A program made the translations under genes and the position numbers. Shown here piece by piece: positions 18,182 to 26,226 of a stretch of DNA of 64,000 nucleotides; positions within the stretch are counted from its first letter, which is position 1, and each line of letters starts with the position of its first letter. The stretch comes from an uncultured Lachnospiraceae bacterium. GTDB lineage: Bacteria; Bacillota; Clostridia; Lachnospirales; Lachnospiraceae. Under the pieces are notes generated by a model. It was not told the origin of the DNA. It was given only the letters and a program-made list of their open reading frames with translations, and ran no database searches. The DNA is taken from NCBI GenBank assembly GCA_910585005.1, contig CAJUCN010000006.1, forward strand, positions 124,001-188,000. The letters are read 5' to 3'.

Positions 18182-19585
18182 CTAATACAGCCATGTATCA
18201 GGCTCATACAGTGCCAGGGAAAGGGAATCTGCCGTATCTGGTGAACCCAGCCCCCGCTTTTTCATATCCTCTTTTGATTCAAGCTGTATTTTACCTTTGG
18301 AAGTCATATGGTACTTTCTGACACTGAGCTGTTTAATCATTTCTTCATCATAGGGAAGTTCAATCTGTACGTCCTTCTTTCCCTGCAAATTGTTGGAGAA
18401 ATTATTTTCCAGTAATTCCTTGATGTTTCCCCAAATCTGTCCCCCTAAATTAAAATAATACCCGTCCGTAGCTGCATTCCCATTGTTTACTGGTATTACC
18501 GTATATGGAAACTTCTCTTCCCGGATCACTTCATTCAAGCGATCCGTTACACCTCCGCCAACACCGGTATCGTCTATTTTTATAAGGCATTTTTTTATGT
18601 GTGGAAACCGCGCTATATAATCCCTGCAGCACTTGATTATATTACCCGCTGTCTCCATCGTGCTTTTCTTTGAATATTTCCTGAATTCAAACACCTTTGC
18701 ACTAATTCTTGGTGCTATAACCGTCTTATCATCACCGAATCTAGCCACGTCAACGCCAATATGAAGGGTTTGCGCCGTATAAATATCCTGCTGCTTAATC
18801 TGGTTTTCTTTAGAACAGGCAAGCTCCACTGTTTCCAGCGATATGAAGGAATCAAGCGCCCCCTTAGGAAACTGTCCGTCAATACGCACCCTGACAACAT
18901 CAGAATCTTTTCCATATTTTGATTCCAGCATTGCTATATTATCTTTGGATGTCCGCTTGCTGTTACGGCTGCTTACCGTGTACGTCCTGAACTTATCCCT
19001 GTCCTTATTGAAGGCATCAAAAAATACGCCTTCAATCCGGTTAGGGTTTCCCATCAATAAGAGCTTATTGTCTTCACCTGTTAATGTTCCAAGTATTGCC
19101 TCCATAATAGGATCCGCAACGCCAGACGCTTCATCTACCACGATCAACATATGATCCTCGTGGAATCCCTGCATATTTTCTGGCTTGGTTGCCGTCTTAG
19201 CTGTAGCAAACCACCGTTCAGAATCGCCGTTCATATAGACTTTTGTTTTCGTCCATGTTAGAAGGTTCTTCACTTTGGAAGAGTCAAGCCATTTTGCAAT
19301 CTCCGCCCAAAGTACATCATAGAGCTGCTGCATGGTGGGTGCTGTGGCAATTACTTTGGAATAAGGGCGGCATACAATGAACCATATAATAAGCCCGGCT
19401 TCCAGTGCTGTCTTACCTACACCCTGACCAGACTTTACAGCTACTTTGGCATGTTCTGCTACATCAGAAGCAACCTCTCCCTGCCAATCATCACAATTCA
19501 TATCAAGCATGTCTTCCAAAAAAGCAACCGGATCATCATAATAGACTTCCAAAGCGTCAATCAGTTCTTCCATTCTTCTTTTCAC
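18182..19585 (-). CDS. terL: terminase large subunit
   Basis: A 467-residue packaging motor. Walker A is SGQGVGKTALEA near residue 55 and Walker B is MLIVVDEASG near residue 145. Nuclease-domain acidic residues include HIGVDVARFGDDKT and IDDTGVGGG. It belongs to the PBSX/SPP1-like group often called Terminase_6-type. It overlaps the small subunit gene by 29 bases. It cuts and pumps phage DNA into the prohead. Confidence 0.93.
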   Translation of the reverse strand: MKRRMEELIDALEVYYDDPVAFLEDMLDMNCDDWQGEVASDVAEHAKVAVKSGQGVGKTALEAGLIIWFIVCRPYSKVIATAPTMQQLYDVLWAEIAKWLDSSKVKNLLTWTKTKVYMNGDSERWFATAKTATKPENMQGFHEDHMLIVVDEASGVADPIMEAILGTLTGEDNKLLLMGNPNRIEGVFFDAFNKDRDKFRTYTVSSRNSKRTSKDNIAMLESKYGKDSDVVRVRIDGQFPKGALDSFISLETVELACSKENQIKQQDIYTAQTLHIGVDVARFGDDKTVIAPRISAKVFEFRKYSKKSTMETAGNIIKCCRDYIARFPHIKKCLIKIDDTGVGGGVTDRLNEVIREEKFPYTVIPVNNGNAATDGYYFNLGGQIWGNIKELLENNFSNNLQGKKDVQIELPYDEEMIKQLSVRKYHMTSKGKIQLESKEDMKKRGLGSPDTADSLSLALYEPDTWLY

Positions 19586-20234
19586 CTCTCCGCTTTGCTA
19601 TCTCAATGATTGCTGCCTTCCAGTCTTGGGCTTGTTCTTTGGCACCTGCCTTTGAAGAGCCTTCCAGTTCAAGGTAATCCTTTACTGAATTTTTCAGTGA
19701 AGTGATTACCATACTCTGGGCTTTTAAGAAATTCGCCTGCTTATCCCACGCCTGCTGTACTTCCCACTTTTCGCCTATAACCTTACCGTCTTGTTCTGCA
19801 ACCTTCTCAATTGTTTTATCTTCCTGATCACGGACATACATGATCTGCTGTGACCGGATGATCGCTGCATACTGGATCTGTATTTCATGCCAAATAATTT
19901 CCAAAGGGTCTGTAGGCATTTCATCAATAATAGAAAAAGTCTCCTCCGGAAGGTATTTCCGAAAAAGACCATGCTTTTCTGCGTTACTGTTTTTCTTTGG
20001 TGCGCCATGACCGGAAGCGTTTTGGTTACCGGGCTGGGCGCCTTTATATTTAGTAACGTTACCATTCGCATTTGGTAACGTTACTTTATCCCACTTATCT
20101 TGATTTTTCCATTTTCTGATCTGCTCTTCCGACACCTGCAGTTCTTCCGCAATGTCCTTAAGCAGGCGGCTTTTTCCGCTTTCCAGCCAGAGCTGTTTTG
20201 CTTTGTCTCTGCTGGGGCTTCTCGGTCTTGCCAC
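19557..20234 (-). CDS. terS: terminase small subunit
   Basis: About 225 residues of the PBSX XtmA-like family. An N-terminal helix-turn-helix (DIAEELQVSEEQIRKWKNQDKW) recognises phage DNA, followed by the typical linker GAQPGNQNASGHGAPKKNSNAEKHG. The start is taken at the GTG before ARPRSPSRDK, eight bases after AGAGG; several GTG codons upstream are alternatives. A strong inverted repeat lies inside the gene at 20053-20084. Confidence 0.88.
   Translation of the reverse strand: MARPRSPSRDKAKQLWLESGKSRLLKDIAEELQVSEEQIRKWKNQDKWDKVTLPNANGNVTKYKGAQPGNQNASGHGAPKKNSNAEKHGLFRKYLPEETFSIIDEMPTDPLEIIWHEIQIQYAAIIRSQQIMYVRDQEDKTIEKVAEQDGKVIGEKWEVQQAWDKQANFLKAQSMVITSLKNSVKDYLELEGSSKAGAKEQAQDWKAAIIEIAKRRGEKKNGRTD
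20053..20084. repeat. perfect 12-bp inverted repeat inside terS
   Basis: GTAACGTTACCA at 20053-20064 and its exact reverse complement at 20073-20084 flank eight bases. Each arm contains the ten-base palindrome GTAACGTTAC. Small terminases often bind repeated sites in or near their own gene, so this could be a pac-type recognition site. Confidence 0.7.
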
Positions 20235-20294
20235 AACCACCACCTCTCATTCGTTTGTTTTGGGGAAAAGAAAAGAGACAGCCAGAACTATCTC

Positions 20295-20909
20295 TTAATC
20301 GTCATCTCCCTTTCTTTCTAAAATTTCCATCGAATGATATATATTATACACACTAAACATACGATACAAATTAACTGCAAAGTTTTTCATTTCATAAAAA
20401 ATCAATGCATTATACCCAAAATAAATAACACATAACAAAAAAGCAATAATACTACTCAATTCTACACTAGAAAATAAGCAAAAATCTACTGGTATTATTT
20501 TTAACAAAATAAGAAGTAATATATTAACAGCGATATCAAAAATATATAACAACACTAAATGTAAAAAAGATTTATTGCTGATATTTAATAAATTAACATC
20601 ACTTTTCAACAAAGCCCATGTCACTGAATCTGTCATTAAAGCTTGAAAAACCGCATATGTTCCAAAAATAATAGCAATAAAAGCCACAGCTGTATTATTT
20701 GCTAAATCAACTGCAAAAGACATCATATCTATAATATTAGTCTTGTAAACAATAAGCAGAGATAAAACTATTGCTATTATACAAGAAAGCACATATTGCT
20801 TTATACTTTTTCTTGTAAGCTTGATTTCAGAAATCGTGTCCTTAACCAGGCCTTGCAAATTATTACTTTCAGCAAGCTCTTGTATGTTCATAATTATTTT
20901 TTCGTCCAT
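20295..20909 (-). CDS. four-helix membrane protein, second gene of a two-gene cassette (RexB-like architecture)
   Basis: A 204-residue protein with four predicted membrane helices at about residues 38-60, 72-94, 116-140 and 150-174. The short cytoplasmic N-terminus is charged. Its ATG overlaps the stop of the preceding 318-residue gene (TGATG), so the two are translated together. It is AT-rich compared with the terminase genes next to it. A cytosolic protein followed by a four-helix membrane partner recalls lambda RexA/RexB. No family is recognised with certainty; exclusion or ion-channel function is inference. Confidence 0.72.
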   Translation of the reverse strand: MDEKIIMNIQELAESNNLQGLVKDTISEIKLTRKSIKQYVLSCIIAIVLSLLIVYKTNIIDMMSFAVDLANNTAVAFIAIIFGTYAVFQALMTDSVTWALLKSDVNLLNISNKSFLHLVLLYIFDIAVNILLLILLKIIPVDFCLFSSVELSSIIAFLLCVIYFGYNALIFYEMKNFAVNLYRMFSVYNIYHSMEILERKGDDD

Positions 20910-21865
20910 CAATTACTACCACTACCTCTTTTTTTGCTAATATATTCATCATATAAAACTATATTATTTTTGCTTTCCACATTCAAGGAAGAAAAATCCT
21001 TTTTATATCCATATATACTATCAAATGCTCCATCCAATTCCTCATTTACATCTATTGTACATATATCTGATATTTCATTATCTTTAATTGTTCCTGTCTT
21101 TTGTTTAGAACCTATTTCAGAATCAGACTTATACTGAACTTTCATTTTAGTTTTAGCAAGCCCTTCTGTTTTCTCAATTACATTTGCAACACCCTCTTTG
21201 GAAGTTGGTGAGGAAAAAATCATTTTGCCATTTTTACTACCTATCACTTTTCTAATAGAATCATCTATCCCACCAAATATTGGATTATAATCCCATTCTG
21301 CATTTAATGGATGAAAACGAAATGTTAACTCTGTTATTTTTTCTACATCCTCAAGCGCATTTTTTACGCTTTGTGAAGTTTTGATCCCAGTAACATTTAC
21401 CTTAGGGTGCGGCAACAGTTCTTGCCCCATTTCCTTTCTCTTTTGATTTTCACAAAACACATATTCTTTAAGAATAAACTTAAATGACACTTTAAAACTT
21501 CTTATGTCAGGACTTTCCGATTGATTTTTGACTAATACCATTCTATGATTTTTTAAAAATATCATGAACACTGAATACGGTGCAGACGGCACCTGCTTGT
21601 CAGTTTTCTGAAGTTCTCCTCCCAAAAGCTCTGACATAACATCCACTACCATATCTTTAACAAGAACACCCTTTAATACCAAATCATTGTCATATTCTTT
21701 TATTTCACAATTTTTAAATAGATACCTAACTTTTTCAGACGCTTCTCTTATTATACCATTTTTCAAAGCCGGCATTACAATATCGTCTAATCTTTTTAAT
21801 AAAGGTTCTTCCTTTTTCCCAAAAACTAAATTTAAATTGGCAACCACCATTTGTTTTGAACTCAT
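20909..21865 (-). CDS. uncharacterised 318-residue cytosolic protein, first gene of a two-gene cassette (RexA-like?)
   Basis: No membrane helices. Residues about 1-110 form an alpha-beta domain (MVVANLNLVFGKKEEPLLKR), 110-230 a region with RSFKVSFKFILKEYVF and LPHPKVNVTGIKTSQ, and 230-318 a polar tail. The order of elements (a beta-rich sensor half, then a half with a LPxxxxx-VTGI-like strand and long helices) is weakly like RexA of lambda; this is pattern similarity only. It has a GGAGG ribosome site, its own consensus promoter and a leader terminator. The cassette sits between late regulator and terminase, a spot often used for lysogenic cargo. Confidence 0.7.
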   Translation of the reverse strand: MSSKQMVVANLNLVFGKKEEPLLKRLDDIVMPALKNGIIREASEKVRYLFKNCEIKEYDNDLVLKGVLVKDMVVDVMSELLGGELQKTDKQVPSAPYSVFMIFLKNHRMVLVKNQSESPDIRSFKVSFKFILKEYVFCENQKRKEMGQELLPHPKVNVTGIKTSQSVKNALEDVEKITELTFRFHPLNAEWDYNPIFGGIDDSIRKVIGSKNGKMIFSSPTSKEGVANVIEKTEGLAKTKMKVQYKSDSEIGSKQKTGTIKDNEISDICTIDVNEELDGAFDSIYGYKKDFSSLNVESKNNIVLYDEYISKKRGSGSN

Positions 21866-21922
21866 AAATTAATTCCTCCAATACATTTTCCTACATCATA
21901 CACCAAAATGCGACAATTAACC

Positions 21923-21942
21923 ATATTACTAATAGGTAATAT
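21923..21942. repeat. inverted repeat in the leader of the two-gene cassette
   Basis: ATATTAC at 21923-21929 and GTAATAT at 21936-21942, with a six-base spacer. It lies between the leader terminator and the first gene and could be an operator or part of a folded leader. Confidence 0.45.
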
Positions 21943-21972
21943 AAAAACACCCAACTGTTCGCCAGTCAGGTA
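21943..21972 (-). terminator. terminator/attenuator in the leader of the two-gene cassette
   Basis: Minus-strand stem with ACTG / CAGT at its tip and ACC / GGT at its base, five-base loop, then five T. It lies about 30 bases after the promoter start point and 80 bases before the first gene, so most transcripts could end here as an RNA of about 60 bases. Confidence 0.55.
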
Positions 21973-22009
21973 TTTAAAAAAATGTATTGAAGATATTTTC
22001 CATGTTATA

Positions 22010-22038
22010 ATTATACTATTTGTTATGTGACATGTCAA
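22010..22038 (-). promoter_or_regulatory. consensus sigma-A promoter of the two-gene cassette
   Basis: On the minus strand TTGACA (22033-22038) and TATAAT (22010-22015) are separated by 17 bases, a perfect match to the housekeeping consensus. It should be active in the lysogen, independent of late phage control. Confidence 0.85.
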
Positions 22039-22514
22039 ACAATAAAATGCTCCAACGCGCTCTTATGAATTCTTAATATCTGCCTATAAGATTTTTTCAT
22101 CTTTTCTGCAATTTTTCCTATACTTAATAGTCTTATATATCTGTATTCTAAGACCTGTCTTTCATACTCACTGTCAAGTTGCTTTATCTTGTCCCTGATC
22201 TCTTTGCCCTTCTTGGTTCTACAATATCTGTATTTCATATATCTTCTTTTCTCTCGATCTAACATAGCAGCATAAGAAGAAAGATCAGCATTATTATGTG
22301 CATGCGGCATACCATCATTAACAATTGCAGGCATCATTGCATTAAGGCGCATTTCCCTAATTATGAGTTCGCTTCGCTCCATCTGACGCATAATTTTCCC
22401 ATACTCTTTTAAGTACTTCTTTTTTGCTTCTATTTCAGATATTTCTTCATTTTCCAGTAGTTTGCTATCCAATCTGATTACTACCCCCTTTCCCTTTTTT
22501 CTATTTTTAGGCAT
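22035..22514 (-). CDS. late gene transcription regulator, ArpU/sigma-region-4-like
   Basis: About 159 residues from MPKNRKKGKG. The C-terminus (LDSEYERQVLEYRYIRLLSIGKIAEKMK then SYRQILRIHKSALEHF) is a sigma-70 region 4-like helix-turn-helix, as in ArpU and related phage late activators. The central part is basic and helical. Such proteins switch on terminase and structural genes. An alternative GTG start at 22559 would place the terminator hairpin at 22515-22546 inside the coding sequence. The stop overlaps the promoter of the next cassette. Confidence 0.75.
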   Translation of the reverse strand: MPKNRKKGKGVVIRLDSKLLENEEISEIEAKKKYLKEYGKIMRQMERSELIIREMRLNAMMPAIVNDGMPHAHNNADLSSYAAMLDREKRRYMKYRYCRTKKGKEIRDKIKQLDSEYERQVLEYRYIRLLSIGKIAEKMKKSYRQILRIHKSALEHFIV

Positions 22515-22546
22515 AAAAATACCAACCATCAAACATTGACGGTTGG
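22515..22546 (-). terminator. terminator abutting the start codon of the late regulator
   Basis: Minus-strand arms CCAACCGTCA and TGATGGTTGG (one mismatch) with a five-base loop and a T run at 22519-22515, directly before the ATG at 22514. Read-through or antitermination would be needed for expression from upstream. Confidence 0.75.
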
Positions 22547-22555
22547 CAGATATTA

Positions 22556-22759
22556 TCACAAGCTATCTTTGTCTAGGTCATTTTCATATTGGTTCATTTT
22601 TCGACCAATCAAATTTCCGCATTCATTGCAAAACCACGAACCCAAAATAACTGTATCTGTTTCTTCTCCGAATACGTCTTTCTGATATATTCTGTCTCCC
22701 AATATGATATTTTTGCTCATGCACTTCGGACAATGCGTTGGATTTTGAGTTGTCCACAT
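22556..22759 (-). CDS. small zinc-ribbon protein
   Basis: A 67-residue protein with two cysteine pairs, CPKCMSKNI and CNECGNLIG, spaced as in a zinc ribbon. It is a common small phage protein upstream of late regulators. It may bind nucleic acid or a protein partner; the target is unknown. Confidence 0.65.
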   Translation of the reverse strand: MWTTQNPTHCPKCMSKNIILGDRIYQKDVFGEETDTVILGSWFCNECGNLIGRKMNQYENDLDKDSL

Positions 22760-22858
22760 ATACTTTCTCCTTTTTCTTTTGTGATACAGAATTATAACAC
22801 ATCAACCGCCAATATTCAATTATCAAGGTACTATATAACCACTTTCCTCTAGCAAAAA

Positions 22859-23524
22859 TTATATTTCTGCCGGCTTCTCACACTGCTCAAACTCAATCAC
22901 AAAAACATATGGATTGGCATACCAATCATAAGCGCCAACATCTTTTTTCTTTACAGTAGAATTCCATAATTCCACGAATGGTATGAGATGCGCTGCCCGT
23001 TCCCATTCTTCTGTATTTTCAGGAAACTGGGATAAGTAATGTACAACGGTATCTCTGCCTATCCCCTCTTTAAGGATTTGCTCATTTGTAATCTCGTGAA
23101 GCTTCTCCACCCTAACATCTGTAACTTTAAGCCAGATCCGGGCAGCTTTCTTCGGCATATGGATAGAAGGTTTCCAGGGATTGTAAGGATCTTTAAATAC
23201 TGTTTTGCAATCAGCCCTATATATGTAACCCCCGAAATCAATTCCACTGTATCCATCTTTATTACGCTTAAAAGTTTCCCTAATATACAGGATATCTCCC
23301 GGACAAATCGGGCAGATACGCTCTACAAGGCTTAATTTCTCTGTATGCTCTTCATTAGCATAATTATGTACTGCATAAGTGCGTTTATCCGCATCATAAA
23401 AGTTCATATCCGGCACAGTAAATTCATTCCCATCTTTACATATTCGCCTTGTAACCGTCTTTCTCCCATCCAGTATAGCCCGAACCATATCGGTATTAAA
23501 TAATATTGGTAATACTCTGCCCAA
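22859..23524 (-). CDS. ASCH/PUA-like domain phage protein
   Basis: A 221-residue protein with the ASCH-type opening PILFNTDMVRAILDGRKTVTRR, then PGDILYIRETF and SIHMPKKAARIWLKVTDVRVEKL. These proteins have a PUA-like RNA- or nucleotide-binding fold and are frequent in phage early regions, sometimes near modification genes. It follows the methylase and sulfurtransferase-like genes here. The substrate is not known. Confidence 0.8.
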   Translation of the reverse strand: MGRVLPILFNTDMVRAILDGRKTVTRRICKDGNEFTVPDMNFYDADKRTYAVHNYANEEHTEKLSLVERICPICPGDILYIRETFKRNKDGYSGIDFGGYIYRADCKTVFKDPYNPWKPSIHMPKKAARIWLKVTDVRVEKLHEITNEQILKEGIGRDTVVHYLSQFPENTEEWERAAHLIPFVELWNSTVKKKDVGAYDWYANPYVFVIEFEQCEKPAEI

Positions 23525-23583
23525 TTGCTTTCACGCCCCTTCCAACTCTTCAATTTTATCCAATAGTTCCATAGGTTCATTAT

Positions 23584-23907
23584 TTAATTCCCTATCCCCT
23601 GAAATAAGTTCATCTGCCCGTCACACTGTTTTTTCTTTGGTTTCCGTGGTTGATACCCTTTTTCATTTTCCCCGAATGCATCTATCGGGTTTAGTGCAAA
23701 ATCATGGCATCGGTTCGGGGATTTGGCGGTGCTTTCTTTTATTTCCCTCCCCTGTTTATCACACCATATCCCGTTTCCTGTGCACAAATAGCAACAATAC
23801 CTACAATACTGTTTGGGCGTTCTTTCCGCAACGCACAGCTCCGGCAGGTTCGCCCTTGCAAGTGCCGCCGGAATAGGTGGACACACGGCATTTCCACATC
23901 TTACCAC
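23584..23907 (-). CDS. cysteine-rich phage protein fused to a cytosine-methylase C-terminal tail
   Basis: A 107-residue ORF. Residues 1-30 (MVRCGNAVCPPIPAALARA) look like the C-terminal conserved block of C5-cytosine DNA methyltransferases (the GNAVPPP region). Residues 33-107 match a small cysteine-rich phage protein (YCRYCCYLCTGNGIWCDK, then FALNPIDAFGENEKGYQPR). The rest of a cytosine methylase is absent; upstream is an adenine methylase with which it overlaps by seven bases. A deletion that joined a methylase tail to a neighbour is the simplest reading. Confidence 0.6.
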   Translation of the reverse strand: MVRCGNAVCPPIPAALARANLPELCVAERTPKQYCRYCCYLCTGNGIWCDKQGREIKESTAKSPNRCHDFALNPIDAFGENEKGYQPRKPKKKQCDGQMNLFQGIGN

Positions 23908-24722
23908 TGCATCACCCCCTGTATATCTTCCATCTTCATCTGCATGAATGGCTCAAAATTCATCCACAGTATTTCCCTTGTCTTTTTACATGCCTGGGAA
24001 TAACAGGTTGTCTCTTCCCTGTGCCATCCCTTTAAACGGCTGTTGTATAAAACATTATCATAGCCAGATATTATTAGCGGCCCCTTGTGTGCCAATGCAA
24101 CGTCCATCAGTTCATTATGGCACATATCATCCATCTCGAATTTGTACTGTTTTCTTCCGCATCTGGTATTAAATACATAGGGTGGATCCAGATAAATCAA
24201 TACATTGGGATAGTTAAAACTCTTTATCAGCTCCACCGCCGGCCTGTTCTCTATCTGTACACCTCGAAGCCGTTCTGCTGCCTGGATAATCCTTTCTGGA
24301 AATCCTTTCCAGTCCATAGCAGCATAAGCACGTTCCCGCCCCTGTATGTCATTTTTCCATCCGACTTTTTCTCCCGTAGTACGGAAACCGTGCCCCATAT
24401 TAAGGCGTATGCAAAAGTTTACAGCCTTTTGCAAGCTGTCTTCCGGTACCAGCGCAAAAGCATCCTTATGGGTCTGCCTTGCGTATGGCGTCCAGTAGAT
24501 CTCATGCACCAGTTTTTCCGGGTCTTTCTTTATCCACTCGAACAGGTTTACGACATTACCATCCAGGTCATTCACTGTTTCAATGTTACTGCGGGGCTTA
24601 TTAAACAATACAGCCCCGGAACCAAAGAACGGCTCCAGATAACTGTGATGCTCTGGAAAGAAATTTATGATCCAGTTTGCTATAGACCATTTACTCCCTG
24701 GATATTTCACTATTGCTTTCAT
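23901..24722 (-). CDS. Dam-type N6-adenine DNA methyltransferase
   Basis: A 273-residue D12-class methylase. Motif I is YLEPFFGSGAVLFNK near residue 34, with KYPGSKW at the N-terminus, and the catalytic motif IV is VLIYLDPPYVFN near residue 180. It transfers methyl groups from S-adenosylmethionine to adenine in DNA, probably to protect phage DNA from host nucleases or for regulation. Recognition sequence cannot be read. It overlaps the PAPS reductase-like gene by four bases. Confidence 0.9.
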   Translation of the reverse strand: MKAIVKYPGSKWSIANWIINFFPEHHSYLEPFFGSGAVLFNKPRSNIETVNDLDGNVVNLFEWIKKDPEKLVHEIYWTPYARQTHKDAFALVPEDSLQKAVNFCIRLNMGHGFRTTGEKVGWKNDIQGRERAYAAMDWKGFPERIIQAAERLRGVQIENRPAVELIKSFNYPNVLIYLDPPYVFNTRCGRKQYKFEMDDMCHNELMDVALAHKGPLIISGYDNVLYNSRLKGWHREETTCYSQACKKTREILWMNFEPFMQMKMEDIQGVMQW

Positions 24723-25828
24723 TTAAAATCTCCTAAGTTTCCATTCCATCCCGGAAGGTCAAACATGCTGATTTGCACTGCCGGGATGTCCTCCCAGCCT
24801 ACGCCGATATAATCAAGCACCCTTCCCCATCCGTAATGCTCCCCTGTGACCTCATCTATACATACCTCATACATCCAGTAACGCCACGCCTTGGGATCAT
24901 CTCCCCTTAGCCTGTCAAACCTGTGCGGACGCTTTTCTATATGGATCCCAAAACCACAAATATCACAGCCTGTCCGCTGGGCCTTTGTTGTATAAAGTTC
25001 CCCTTCCGGTTTTCTTTTGATTTCCCCATATGCTCCCGGAATGGGCACATTCAGATCAAGGGCAAGCTGCAAAATATCCTGCCTCATAAAAGGGGCAAAC
25101 GGAGCGCTCCTTATTACATCTTTCCCGTAATAGTTACATCCGTTTTTCATCAGTGCGAACTCCCTCTGCCCTCCTTCGGACGCCATCAGCCCCAGGTAGG
25201 GGTAACTGTCATGCTCTTTTGCCCAGTTGTCACAAGGATCCTCTTTCATATGTTTGCAGCATTCCGCGGATACCTTGAAATCCGCACACTGGCAGCACAG
25301 GTCAGGTCTGTGGCTTTGATAATTGCCACCAAACTTTTCAATCCACTTATCCGGAAGTTTTATTTTTTCTGAATGCTGATAGTTTCCCTGTTTTCCCATA
25401 TCGCCTGTCATGATCGCATGTATAAATGTTATTTTTTCAGCATCTGGATCCTGTAGCAGGCTAATCTTCTTTGCCTTCATCTTGCTTATCACAGGGAACC
25501 CGAATTCCTGTATGATCTTGTGCTTGGGGATATCTGGGTACACCGGGATTACGCCTTCCCGCTTATGGATCTTCCGGATGCTCTTATGTTCAAGCACCGT
25601 GGCTCCGATCGCTGGTACCTCATCCTCTGAATACCCAAGGCTACGGATGAAGTAAAGCAGCGTAAGGCTGTCAAGCCCGCCTACGGATATATGTACATTT
25701 TTCCCCCTGGTGTCTACGATTTCTTGGTAAAATTCATGTACCCTCTGCTCTGCCCTTTTCACTTTCACTTCATAAGGCAATCTCTGCATGGCTACAAATC
25801 TTTTTATGTAATCCTTATCTGTACTCAT
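24719..25828 (-). CDS. PAPS reductase/sulfurtransferase-like N-type ATP pyrophosphatase
   Basis: A 369-residue protein with the PP-loop signature in modified form, SVGGLDSLTL near residue 51 (usual form SGGKDS; Lys is replaced by Leu here). Cysteine clusters (DLCCQCADFKVSAECCKHM and GCDICGFG) could hold an iron-sulfur cluster or zinc. Phage members of this family lie beside DNA methylases and are suspected of DNA or tRNA modification, with DndC as a distant relative. The start is ATG 25828, the codon three bases further upstream frame being TTG. Confidence 0.82.
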   Translation of the reverse strand: MSTDKDYIKRFVAMQRLPYEVKVKRAEQRVHEFYQEIVDTRGKNVHISVGGLDSLTLLYFIRSLGYSEDEVPAIGATVLEHKSIRKIHKREGVIPVYPDIPKHKIIQEFGFPVISKMKAKKISLLQDPDAEKITFIHAIMTGDMGKQGNYQHSEKIKLPDKWIEKFGGNYQSHRPDLCCQCADFKVSAECCKHMKEDPCDNWAKEHDSYPYLGLMASEGGQREFALMKNGCNYYGKDVIRSAPFAPFMRQDILQLALDLNVPIPGAYGEIKRKPEGELYTTKAQRTGCDICGFGIHIEKRPHRFDRLRGDDPKAWRYWMYEVCIDEVTGEHYGWGRVLDYIGVGWEDIPAVQISMFDLPGWNGNLGDFK

Positions 25829-25909
25829 TTTCAAAAGGAACCCGCTATAGCATTACCCCGGCCGGAGGTTCGGCTCCTTTCTTCTACATATGGTCACGAT
25901 CCACTATGT

Positions 25910-26062
25910 TTAATGGCAGGTATTGGCAATCCTTCCCTGCCGTTTCCTCTTAAGCTTTTGGGCTGCCAGTACTACCTCTGCCCAATCTCGATCAAATTTC
26001 ATTATAAATTTCGTACTAAATCCTTTTTCATGGTTGATATCCCTGATCTCCCTTTCTGTCAT
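25910..26062 (-). CDS. small basic phage protein
   Basis: A 50-residue ORF (MTEREIRDINHEKGFSTKF, ending RQGRIANTCH) whose ATG overlaps the stop of the preceding small gene and follows GGAGGT. Coupling and good codon structure support it. No family is recognised. Confidence 0.5.
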   Translation of the reverse strand: MTEREIRDINHEKGFSTKFIMKFDRDWAEVVLAAQKLKRKRQGRIANTCH

Positions 26063-26063
26063 G

Positions 26064-26204
26064 TCATACCTCCGTGTAATAAAGGTACGCCTGCCTTACC
26101 AGCTCATGAGTAAGTGCTTCATCTACTGTATAACCATAAGTCTTACAGTATTTATCCACATACTCCCGAAAACGATGGTTAAACATATATTCTTTCTGCA
26201 ACAT
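26064..26204 (-). CDS. small phage protein
   Basis: A 46-residue ORF (MLQKEYMFNHRFREYVDKY, ending AYLYYTEV) downstream of the replication initiator and coupled to the next small gene. It is mostly helical. Typical of the small ORFs between replication and modification genes in these phages. Confidence 0.5.
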   Translation of the reverse strand: MLQKEYMFNHRFREYVDKYCKTYGYTVDEALTHELVRQAYLYYTEV

Positions 26205-26226
26205 TTCTTATCACCATCCTTTATCT

